The notes beneath the pieces were generated by a model that was not told the DNA's origin, searched no databases, and saw only the letters and a list, made by a program, of their open reading frames with translations. Below, in pieces: positions 35,873 to 44,216 of a stretch of DNA of 64,000 nucleotides. The position numbers and the translations under genes are program-made. Source of the stretch: Candidatus Accumulibacter proximus (GTDB lineage Bacteria > Pseudomonadota > Gammaproteobacteria > Burkholderiales > Rhodocyclaceae); contig JADJMH010000012.1 in NCBI GenBank assembly GCA_016709675.1, positions 124,001-188,000 of the forward strand, read 5' to 3'. Numbering within the stretch: the first letter of the stretch is position 1; every line of letters begins with the position of its first letter.

Positions 35873-36703
35873 ATGAATCTCAAGACAACGACTTCTGCCC
35901 GTGCCGTCCGCGGCCTGGGCATCTGCCTCATTGCCGGCGCCACGTTGCTATCCGCCGCTTGCCAGACCTACGACGCCGCGCTGGGCAGCGGCACCAGCGT
36001 GACCGCGACCGATTCGGCGCGCCTGACCAGGAGCGGCTTCCTGAGCGATTACGCGCGCCTGCGGCCCATGTCGGCGCTGGACGGCATCGAATGCTGGCGT
36101 GACCCCCGTCTTGACCCGAAGCAGTTCGACAAGGTCCTGGTCTCGCGCATCGTCGTCTCGCTGGCGCCGCCCAAGGGCCAGAAGGAGGGCGAGGTCAAGA
36201 TAATCGACCCCAGCGATCTCAAGACGCTGACCGACTACTTCCACGCTTCGCTGGTCAAGGCCTTGAAGCCGCAGATGCAGGTCGTCGACAAGGCCGGGCC
36301 GGGCGTCGTGGTGATTCGCGTCGCACTGACCGACCTCGTGCCGACGACGGTGACCGACAGCCTGGCGGGGACGCTGATTCCCTACGGCTTCGTCGCCGAA
36401 GCGGGCTCCGGGGTGGCCACCGGCCGCCCGGCAGGGTCGACCCCCTACCTGGGTGAAACCGGCATGGAGATGCAGTTCCGTGACGGCGCCAATGGTCAGG
36501 TCATCGCCGAATGCCGCGATACCGAGATCGGGCGCAAGTACGCTGCCGACGTCAATAGCAGCGCGGTCGGCGCGGCCCAGACCTGGGCGAACGGCTATAT
36601 GAGTTCGTTCCAGGCCTGGCAGTATGCAAAGGAGGCCTTCGACAAGTGGTCGTTACTCGTCGCCAGGCGTTTTGCGGAGTTGCGTGGGGTTGTCATCCAG
36701 TGA
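35873..36703 (+). CDS. DUF3313 family lipoprotein
   Basis: A 276-residue lipoprotein with lipobox LLSAAC (Cys30). The early segment SGFLSDYARLRPMSALDGIE is the classic DUF3313 opening, followed by conserved FDKVLVSRIVVSLA and a C-terminal DKWSLLVARRFAELRG. DUF3313 proteins are outer-membrane-facing lipoproteins of unknown function, related in fold to the DUF4410 group. The gene starts 79 bp after the barrel gene and 58 bp before a propeller gene, all on the plus strand, so it is probably part of the same transcription unit. Confidence 0.9.
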   Translation: MNLKTTTSARAVRGLGICLIAGATLLSAACQTYDAALGSGTSVTATDSARLTRSGFLSDYARLRPMSALDGIECWRDPRLDPKQFDKVLVSRIVVSLAPPKGQKEGEVKIIDPSDLKTLTDYFHASLVKALKPQMQVVDKAGPGVVVIRVALTDLVPTTVTDSLAGTLIPYGFVAEAGSGVATGRPAGSTPYLGETGMEMQFRDGANGQVIAECRDTEIGRKYAADVNSSAVGAAQTWANGYMSSFQAWQYAKEAFDKWSLLVARRFAELRGVVIQ

Positions 36704-36761
36704 CTCGCATTGTTATGCAAACCCTCGGTGTCCATGGCTCAGAACAAGGAGGAAGACTATC

Positions 36762-37748
36762 GTGTGGTGGGTAAGCTATCGGGGAGAAGGCCATCACGGT
36801 CTCGAGAACATCGGCGTCTTCAACGATGACGGGACGCCGCGGGAGAAGCACCCCTTGCTCCTCGACGATTCGCCCGATGCTGCGCCATTGAAGATCGCCC
36901 GTGGCTTTGCGCTCGTTGGCGACAATCTCTATATCGCCAATGCCTGGCGCAAGGACAGCCATATCGCCCACTACCGCCGGCACGGGGACACCTTTCATTT
37001 CACCAATGTCCTGGCAAGAGCAGCGGACGTTGCGGCGATGGTCCACCCCTTTGACGTGGAACTCGGCGACGATGGCCGCATTTATGTCTCCTGCCAGGAT
37101 ACCAACACCGTCATCGCCATCCTGCCGGATACCTTCGCGCCGGCGCCCGTGGCGAAACACCTGCGCAGGAAGTTCCCAGACGGAAACTTCCTGCCCGGCA
37201 CCCTCGTCGCCTCCAGCCATGGTCACCTCCCCGAAGTCGGCGACAGTGCGCCCACGAACGTGCCTGCGCCGCAAGGTCTCAGCGTTGTGCTCGACGAGCA
37301 TGGCAAGCCCCGGCATTCGGTGCGCGGGATCGTCGTCCACCGCAAGCATCTCTACGTGGCGGATGAGGCAGGAGACACCGTCAAGATTTTTGCGGTAAAA
37401 ACCGGGCGGCTCGTCGCGCAGGTCGAGGGGCGCAAGCTGACCAAGCCGGTACACCTCATTCTTCACCGTGAAACGCTATACATTGGCGCTACTGGCTCGG
37501 GCAGCATCCTTGCCTTCGACATCCCGGTCAAAGCGCCGTGCGGCAAGCTCAAGGCAAGTATGGTCATCGACGGTAAGCTGAAGGCGCCTTCGGGATTCGC
37601 GATCGGACCGGACGGCGACTTTTATGTCGCCGAGCGGCTCAAGCAGCGCGTGCAACGTTTCTCGGCCAAAGGGAAGAAGAAGGAGACATTCATAGGCGGG
37701 CTCCCGGACATGCCGGAGTTTCTGGTGCATGTGCCGGATAGGGTGTGA
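36762..37748 (+). CDS. NHL/SMP-30-like beta-propeller protein, no signal peptide
   Basis: A 328-residue protein from GTG with a very good AAGGAGG ribosome site. It has repeated blade motifs (GFALVGDNLYIANAWRKD, DVELGDDGRIYVSCQDTN, GIVVHRKHLYVADEAGDTV, GFAIGPDGDFYVAERLKQRV), so a six-bladed propeller is likely. Unlike the propeller at 32858-34925 there is no signal peptide, so it should be cytoplasmic. Propellers of this type can be lactonases, lyases or binding scaffolds. No catalytic metal site is obvious. Its place after the DUF3313 gene suggests it may sense or bind a product of the cluster. Confidence 0.85.
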   Translation: MWWVSYRGEGHHGLENIGVFNDDGTPREKHPLLLDDSPDAAPLKIARGFALVGDNLYIANAWRKDSHIAHYRRHGDTFHFTNVLARAADVAAMVHPFDVELGDDGRIYVSCQDTNTVIAILPDTFAPAPVAKHLRRKFPDGNFLPGTLVASSHGHLPEVGDSAPTNVPAPQGLSVVLDEHGKPRHSVRGIVVHRKHLYVADEAGDTVKIFAVKTGRLVAQVEGRKLTKPVHLILHRETLYIGATGSGSILAFDIPVKAPCGKLKASMVIDGKLKAPSGFAIGPDGDFYVAERLKQRVQRFSAKGKKKETFIGGLPDMPEFLVHVPDRV

Positions 37749-37790
37749 ATAGGCAACCCTCTCCAGGTAGTTCGTTTCAGGAATAGCGGC

Positions 37791-39011
37791 ATGTTCATTC
37801 TCGATTACCTGCACAAGGCAGTCGAAGTCCTGCCCGTATTGGCCAAGTTTGCGGTCTGCATGATGCTGATCGTCATCATTCCGCGCTTGTCGCGCCGCGT
37901 CCATCTGCCGGAGGCGGTCGGGCTGCTGCTGGCCGGCGTGCTGTTCGGTCCCCACGTGCTTGACATCTTTCCAACCCAACATCCCGTCCTGCAGTTTTTT
38001 GCAGAAGTCGGCATGCTGCTGCTGATGTTCTTCGCGGGGCTGGAAATCGATCTGTCGCTGTTCAGGCAAAAGATCTTCCGCTCACTCGGCTTCGGGGTGG
38101 TCACGACCACGCTCCCCCTGCTGCTGGGAACACTGGTCACCCTGTGGCTCGGTTATGACCCGCTGCCGGCAATCGTCGTCGGGTCGCTGCTCTCCTCGCA
38201 TACGATGCTCGGTTCGACCATCGTCGCCAAGCTGGGCGCGCGAAGTCTCGAACCGATGGTCGTCACCACCGGCGCAACGATGGTTTCGGACACGTTGTCG
38301 CTACTCGTGTTCGCGGTCTGCGTGCCCTTGTACGCCAGCGGTTTTTCGGTATCCGGGATCGCCATCCAGGTGGTCGAGATCGTCGTCTTTGTCCCGCTCG
38401 TGCTGTTGGGCCTGGGTCGTGCAGGTGCGCACCTGTTGCGGCGGGTGGAGAACGAGGAAGATACCTACTTCATCCTGATGTTCGGCATTTTGGCGGTCAC
38501 GGCGTTGCTTGCCGAGTGGATCAACCTGCCGGGGATCGTCGGCACCTTCCTCGCCGGCCTGGCAGTGAACGCGGCAGTGAAGGACAAACCGGCCAAGGGC
38601 AAGCTGGAATTCATGGGCAACACCCTGTTCATCCCGATCTTCTTCATCGTGACCGGCTTGCTGATCGATCCGTTCGAGATCCTCCGCAGCATCAACGAAG
38701 ACTTTCTGCTCGCCGCAGGAATCATCGGCGCCCTGATTGCCGGCAAATGGATCGCTGCCGACTCCTGTGGTCGCGCCTTCGGCTACACCACGGCGGCGCG
38801 CCGAACAATATGGTCGCTGACCCTGCCCCAGGTCGCGGCGACGCTGGCGGCGACGCTGGTTGCGCTCAAGACCATCAATGCCGCCGGCCAGCCACTGCTC
38901 GACAGCCGCATGCTCAACGCGGTGCTGATCATGGTGCTGGTCACGGCGATCCTGGGGCCGGTCTTGACGCAACGCTACGCGCCGCGCATGCTGGAGGAGG
39001 CGAACAGGTAA
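37791..39011 (+). CDS. CPA2 cation:proton antiporter (no RCK domain)
   Basis: A 406-residue membrane protein with about 12 helices; LPEAVGLLLAGVLFGPHVLD and SSHTMLGSTIVAKLGARSLE are typical CPA2 segments. Unlike the two antiporters at 7-11 kb it ends after the transport domain, without a TrkA-N nucleotide-binding module. It is 42 bp after the propeller gene and the last gene of the 16-39 kb plus-strand run. A Na+ or K+/H+ exchanger is most likely. Confidence 0.92.
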   Translation: MFILDYLHKAVEVLPVLAKFAVCMMLIVIIPRLSRRVHLPEAVGLLLAGVLFGPHVLDIFPTQHPVLQFFAEVGMLLLMFFAGLEIDLSLFRQKIFRSLGFGVVTTTLPLLLGTLVTLWLGYDPLPAIVVGSLLSSHTMLGSTIVAKLGARSLEPMVVTTGATMVSDTLSLLVFAVCVPLYASGFSVSGIAIQVVEIVVFVPLVLLGLGRAGAHLLRRVENEEDTYFILMFGILAVTALLAEWINLPGIVGTFLAGLAVNAAVKDKPAKGKLEFMGNTLFIPIFFIVTGLLIDPFEILRSINEDFLLAAGIIGALIAGKWIAADSCGRAFGYTTAARRTIWSLTLPQVAATLAATLVALKTINAAGQPLLDSRMLNAVLIMVLVTAILGPVLTQRYAPRMLEEANR

Positions 39012-39058
39012 CTGACCGAGAACTTGGCCGGGCAGCGAGAGACATGAGGGAAAGTCCA

Positions 39059-39074
39059 GGATCGAAAACGATCC
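39059..39074 (+). terminator. Weak hairpin after the CPA2 antiporter
   Basis: GGATCG-AAAA-CGATCC forms a six-pair stem 47 bp after the antiporter stop, followed by CTCATTTC. It lies at the boundary where the plus-strand run meets the minus-strand block, so a bidirectional terminator is plausible, but the stem is short and the T-run is broken. Confidence 0.35.
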
Positions 39075-39209
39075 CTCATTTCACCAAAGGGCAATACCTG
39101 CCGTCTTGTCTCACTCGCAAACCACCAGCAGACCTGCGCCGGCTGACAAGGCCTAGCCAAGGTCGCTGATTGCCGGTCCCGCGAAAAGTCAAGCGCCGCA
39201 AAACCTGCT

Positions 39210-41608
39210 TCAACGGAAGGTTTCCTCCTGCTTCGACGGTGATGGCTCGGTTTCAATCAGTTCGGCCTCGTTGCTCTCTTTCGTGATCTGATCGATTTTC
39301 TCCTGCAGCGGATCGCCCTCAGGTTGAGGGAGCACTACCACCGGAGCAGGCGCTGCGGGTTCTTCGCGAGCTTCCTTTTCTTGGGCCGGCTTGACGATCT
39401 GTTGCTGCTTGGGTTCGGCAACTGGCTCGGGCGCAAACAGACTCCGGAACCAGCCCCTGATGCGTGCCAGCAGACCGGTATCTTCTGGCGCCGTGAAGCG
39501 AACACGTGGATCGATGATGCGAGCGCGCAAGGCATTTCCGAAGAAGTCACCGACTATCGGCAGTGCGCTGTGCGCGCCCTGCCCCCAGTAATCGCTGCGC
39601 AGCGTGACGCGGCCGTCGTTGAAACCGACCCATGCCCCGGCCACCAGCTGCCGGTGCATCAGGATGAACCAGCCATCCGCGTTGTCCTGCGTCGTCCCGG
39701 TCTTGCCGGCGACGTCGGCGCGGATGCCATATCGGCTGCGGATACCTCGGCCGGTGCCGCGGTTGATTACCCCGCGCATGTTGTCCAGCAGCGTGTAGGC
39801 AACGTCGCGCTCAAGCGCGATCTCGGGGTCTTGCGGGCTGAATTCTTCGATGACCCGGCCGTCGCGGTCCTCGATGCGGGTAACCAGCAGCGGCTCAAGG
39901 TAGCCACCGCCGTTCGCGATCGTGCCGTAGGCGGCAACCATTTCCTTGAGGGTAACAGGGCTGGTGCCCAGGGCGAGCGAGGGCACGGCTTCGAGCGTGC
40001 TCTGGCGCACGCCCATGTTGCGGGCGAGTTTGGCCACTTTGGCGGGGCCGACTTGCTGAATGAGTTGCGCAGTGATGGTGTTCTTTGAGTAGGCGAGCCC
40101 ATCGCTCAGGCTCATTGCCTCGCCGCTTGGCGGCCCACCATCGGTGGGCCGCCAGACCTCCGTGCCACCGACGGCAATCTCCACCGCCTGGTCGATCAGT
40201 CTATCGTTCGGGCTGGCACCTTGGCGAAAGGCTTCCCCGTAAACAAAGGGCTTGAAGGTCGAGCCGGGCTGGCGACGCGCCTGCTGTACATGGTCGAAGG
40301 CATCCTGCGCGAAGTCGCGGCTGCCGACCCAGGCCTTGACGTGGCCGTTGCGCGGATCGATTGCCAGGAAACCGATCTGGATCTGCGTCTTCTGCCGGTG
40401 CAGCGCCTCCATGAAGGCCTTGTCGGCCTGAAGTTCCTGCATGGCCTGTTCAGGCGTCCGGCCTTTGGTCATGGCTGCGGCGTACTCGGGCGATTCGCGG
40501 ATGAACGCCTGGACCAGGCTGGAGTCGCGGCTCCACGCCGAGCGCCTCGCCCATGCCGCGTCGGCGATCATCTGCAAGCGGTTGCCCTGGCGAGTCACGG
40601 CCAGGTTAGCCGCGGCCTGGAGTCGGGAATCGATGGTGGTGCGTACCACCAGCCCGTCGCCATAGATGCTGTAGTCGTTGCGGTCGGCCCAGGCAATCAG
40701 CCACTTGCGCAGTTGCCTGGCGAAATGCGGTGCCGGTCCCGGTGGTTCGGTCTGTCGCTCGAAGTCGATACGCAAGGGCCTCTTGCTGAGCGAGTCAAAC
40801 TGTCTGGAGGTCAGTTTCTCGCGCTTGACCATCTGCTTCAGTACCGTGTTGCGTCGCTGCAGGGCGCGCTCGGGATTGAGAACGGGGTTGTAATAGGTGT
40901 TGCCCTTCAACATGCCGACCAGCGTAGCGCTTTGCAGTACATCGAGTTGGTCGGCCGAGGTATCGAAATAGGTCCGGGCCGCCATTTCGATGCCGTACGC
41001 GTTGTAGAGGAAAGGCACGGTGTTGAGGTAGGTTTCGAGGATTTCGTCCTTGCTGTGGATGGCCTCGATCTTCAACGCGGTGATGGCTTCCTTGATCTTG
41101 CGCGTCAGCGTGGGGGCCCGGCCGATCGCTCTGGGTAGAGGTTGCGGGCAAGCTGCTGCGTCAGGGTCGAACCACCCTGGCGATCGCCGCTCACGGTGTT
41201 GAACGCGGCGGCAGCGGTGCGTCGCCAGTCGATGCCAAAATGGTCATGGAAACGGTGATCTTCGGTGGCAATCAGGGCATCGATGACATGTGGCGAAATC
41301 TGGGAGAGTGCGACCCATTCCCGATTGGATTGCTTGAACTCGGCCAATTTCTTGCCATCTGCCGAGAGGATCTGGGCCGGTTGCTCCGATGACGCCTTGC
41401 GGATGTTGCTGATGCTTGGCGTCAATGGAATCAGGATCAACACATAAAGCAGCAACAGGGCCGGCACTGCCACCAGTGTCCGCATAACCCCTCGCCGGGT
41501 GGGGTAGCGAAGGGCGTTGAGCGTGCCGGGGAGGCGGGATGAAAGGCCCGCGACGATCCGGGCCACCAGCTGTTTCAGTTCAAAAAACCGGGAACGCATT
41601 GATGCCAT
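39210..41608 (-). pseudogene. Class A penicillin-binding protein split by a frameshift in the glycosyltransferase domain
   Basis: The 5' part (from 41608) has a transmembrane helix (LVAVPALLLLYVLILIPL) and GT51 motifs EDHRFHDHFGID and GGSTLTQQLARN. After LYPE the frame breaks (CCAGAGCGATCGG; one base appears lost near 41120) and the 3' frame resumes with IGRAPTLTRKIKEAITA and IHSKDEILETYLN, the next GT51 motif. The transpeptidase domain is complete: catalytic Ser in QPGSTFKPFVYGEA, SKNTITAQL and KTGTTQDNADGWF. The tail is Pro/Glu-rich. Without the shift it would be a roughly 800-residue bifunctional PBP. The start overlaps the end of recD2 by 29 bp. It may be a sequencing error; no second intact PBP is in the window. 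Confidence 0.88.
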
Positions 41609-43808
41609 GATCGTTCATCTCAAGGCCGAAGGGGCTCGTGCGCAAGCGTTCCTTCAATTTCGACCAGCGTCGTTCCGTCTGCTTCCCCTTCACCGCCATG
41701 GCCAGTGCCCGCTTCTGGCCAACGAGCACGACCAGTGTCTTGCCGCGCGTGATCCCGGTATAGATCAGGTTGCGCCTGAGCATCATGTAGTGCTGGGTCG
41801 ACATCGGAATGACCACCACCGGGTACTCGGAGCCCTGCGACTTGTGGATCGTTGTCGCGTAGCAGAGTACCAGCTCGTCGAGTTCGCCGAACGGATAGGT
41901 GACCGTCCGGCCGTCGAAGGTGACGGCGAGTTCCTCTTCATCCCCATCGATGCCGGTGACGAAACCAATGTCGCCATTGAAGACGTCCCGGTCGTAATTG
42001 TTCTCGATCTGCATCACCTTGTCGCCGACGCTGAAGCGATTGCCGAACTTATCGACACTGTGCTCCCCGGGCGGATTCAGTGCCGCCTGCAAGGCCTGGT
42101 TGATGCCTCGCGCGCCGGTGATTCCCCGGTTCATCGGGCAAAGCACCTGGATGTCGCGCACCGGGTCGAGCTGGAACTTCCTGGGCAGCCGGGTCTGCAC
42201 CAGATCGACCACGGTCTGCGCGATGACTTCCGGTTCCTCGGCGGCAACCAGGTAGAAGTCCGAGTCTGCTCCCTTTTCCGGCAGGCTGGGGAACACTCCC
42301 CGGTTGATCTGGTGGGCACTGCGGACGATGCGCGAGCTGGCCGCCTGGCGGAATACTTCGGTCAGCCGGACGACGGGCACCGCGCCCGAGTCAATCAGAT
42401 CGCTCAGAAACTGACCTGGGCCGACCGAGGGCAGTTGGTCGACGTCGCCCACCAGGATCATCGCCGTCGAAGTGGCAATCGCCGAGAGGAGCTGGTTCGC
42501 AAGCGGCACGTCGATCATCGAACACTCGTCGGCAACCAGCAGGTCGCACTCGAGGGGATTGTCGGCGTTGCGCTTGAACTGGCCATTGAGCGGGTTGACT
42601 TCCAGCAGACGATGGATGGTCCTGGCTTCCAGGCCGGTCGATTCGGAGAGGCGCTTCGCCGCCCGGCCGGTTGGGGCGCACAGCACGGGCTTGACGCCTT
42701 TGACGGTCATGATGGTCAGGATTGAATTCACCAGAGTGGTCTTGCCGACGCCGGGTCCGCCGGTGATCACGAGGAGCTTCGCGGACAACGCAAGGCGGAT
42801 CGCCTCCTTCTGGCTGTCGGCCAAATGGATCGAGAGCTTCTGCTCGACCCAGGGAATCGCCTTGTCGACGTCGAAGACTGGCAGGGCCGCTGCGCCGGCC
42901 TTGAGGCGCCGGATCTGGGCGGCTATGGATTGCTCGGCGTGGTACAGCTGCGCCAGGAACACGCAGGGCTGTCCCCCGACGGTATCTGGGATCAGCACCT
43001 GGTCAGCGACTTCCTGAGCGATAGCGGTTTCGATGACGCTTTCCGGGATGTCCAGCAGCTTCACCGCCAGGGGAACCAGTTCGGCATGAGGCAGACCGCA
43101 GTGGCCCTGTGACGACGCTTCGGTGAGCGCATAGGAGATCCCGGCCTGGGCGCGCAGGGGCGAATCCTTGGCGATGCCGATCTTCTGGGCAATCGTGTCG
43201 GCCGAGAGAAAACCGATGCCGCGGATGTCCTGCGCCAGCCGGTAGGGGTTTGCCCGAACGACGTCGATGGCACCCTGGCCGTAGGTCTTGAAGATGCGCA
43301 CGGCGCGGGAAGTGGATACGCCATGCGCGTGCAGGAAGACCATGATGTTGCGGATCACCTTCTGGTCGGCCCAGCCCGAGGTGATCCTTCTGGCGCGCAC
43401 CTCGCCGATGCCGGCGATTTCACGAAGACGCTCGGGCGCTTGCTCGATGATATCGAACACTGCCGCGCCAAAGGATTTCACCAGCTTGCCGGCGTAGATG
43501 GGACCGATCCCTTTGACCGTGCCGGAACCGAGGTAACGCTCGATGCCAGTCAAGGTGGCTGGCGGGGAAATCCTGACGAACACGGCGCGGAATTGCCGAC
43601 CATGCTCGCGATCGTTCACCCAGTGCCCCGAGGCGGATGCGTACTCGCCGGGAGAGACGATGGGAGTGTGGCCGATCAGGGTGACCAGCTCTCGCTCACC
43701 CTTCACCTTCAGGCGGAGCACACAGAAGCCGCTCTGCTCGTTGTGGAAGGTGACACGTTCAACGAGACCGGCGAGGTGGTCGAGTTCAACGGCGGGTGCA
43801 GGAGACAT
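41580..43808 (-). CDS. recD2: RecD2-type ATP-dependent DNA helicase
   Basis: A 742-residue SF1B helicase of the RecD2 type. The N-terminal region has an OB-like domain (VERVTFHNEQSGFCVLRLKV) and helix-hairpin-helix segments (VKGIGPIYAGKLVKSFG, IAGIGEVRARRI, IRGIGFLSADTIAQKIGI). The motor shows Walker A ITGGPGVGKTTLVNSI, motif II VADECSMIDVPL, motif III VGDVDQLPSVGPGQ and the C-terminal UvrD-like YTGITRGKTLVVLVG. RecD2 is a 5'-3' helicase working outside RecBCD in repair and replication restart. It lies between fmdB and a PBP gene on the same strand; there is no RecB/RecC here. Confidence 0.95.
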   Translation of the reverse strand: MSPAPAVELDHLAGLVERVTFHNEQSGFCVLRLKVKGERELVTLIGHTPIVSPGEYASASGHWVNDREHGRQFRAVFVRISPPATLTGIERYLGSGTVKGIGPIYAGKLVKSFGAAVFDIIEQAPERLREIAGIGEVRARRITSGWADQKVIRNIMVFLHAHGVSTSRAVRIFKTYGQGAIDVVRANPYRLAQDIRGIGFLSADTIAQKIGIAKDSPLRAQAGISYALTEASSQGHCGLPHAELVPLAVKLLDIPESVIETAIAQEVADQVLIPDTVGGQPCVFLAQLYHAEQSIAAQIRRLKAGAAALPVFDVDKAIPWVEQKLSIHLADSQKEAIRLALSAKLLVITGGPGVGKTTLVNSILTIMTVKGVKPVLCAPTGRAAKRLSESTGLEARTIHRLLEVNPLNGQFKRNADNPLECDLLVADECSMIDVPLANQLLSAIATSTAMILVGDVDQLPSVGPGQFLSDLIDSGAVPVVRLTEVFRQAASSRIVRSAHQINRGVFPSLPEKGADSDFYLVAAEEPEVIAQTVVDLVQTRLPRKFQLDPVRDIQVLCPMNRGITGARGINQALQAALNPPGEHSVDKFGNRFSVGDKVMQIENNYDRDVFNGDIGFVTGIDGDEEELAVTFDGRTVTYPFGELDELVLCYATTIHKSQGSEYPVVVIPMSTQHYMMLRRNLIYTGITRGKTLVVLVGQKRALAMAVKGKQTERRWSKLKERLRTSPFGLEMNDHGINAFPVF

Positions 43809-43872
43809 GGGGCTGCCAGGCTACGGCGCGCGGCAGCAGTATCCGCTGCACGCAGGGGTCATGCCGGATCTC

Positions 43873-44100
43873 TCAGTTGAATCGGCAGGCGCCAGGGCCA
43901 TCAGGGTGGCCGCAACTCCCACAAGGACCCGGGAAGTCGGCTGACCCCGAAGCCGAACCGCTTAGGGCGGCAAAGGCCGAGACTTTCTTGCGCAAGTCCA
44001 GACTGTGGCAGGCCGGACACTCCGGCGTCGGCGAGGATTGGCGTACCAGCTTCTCAAACGCCTTGCCGCAGGCGGTGCACTCGTATTCGTAGATGGGCAT
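43873..44100 (-). CDS. FmdB-family zinc-ribbon protein
   Basis: A 75-residue protein starting MPIYEYECTACGKAFEKLVR, the FmdB signature, with a first CxxC at ECTAC and a second at ECPAC that together bind one Zn. The C-terminal tail adds a further C-x2-C (GPCGSCGH), giving a second possible metal site. FmdB proteins are putative regulatory zinc ribbons. Nine in-frame codons precede the ATG but the conserved MPIYEY start is chosen. It is followed by recD2 64 bp downstream. Confidence 0.92.
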   Translation of the reverse strand: MPIYEYECTACGKAFEKLVRQSSPTPECPACHSLDLRKKVSAFAALSGSASGSADFPGPCGSCGHPDGPGACRFN

Positions 44101-44160
44101 GATGTCGGTACTCCCTGTTATCTTCAATGATCCTGAAAAACCTGTTTGATATCGGTTGAT

Positions 44161-44202
44161 GGCCTACCGCAAGCCGTGATTCAGGCCTACCGCGAGACCG
44201 TG
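44161..44202. repeat. Tandem imperfect 18/19-bp direct repeat
   Basis: GGCCTACCGCAAGCCGTG (44161-44178) is repeated as GGCCTACCGCGAGACCGTG (44184-44202), five bases apart, in the spacer between fmdB and the GGDEF-EAL gene. It has no recognisable coding product. Confidence 0.45.
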
Positions 44203-44216
44203 CAGCGGATTCTGGG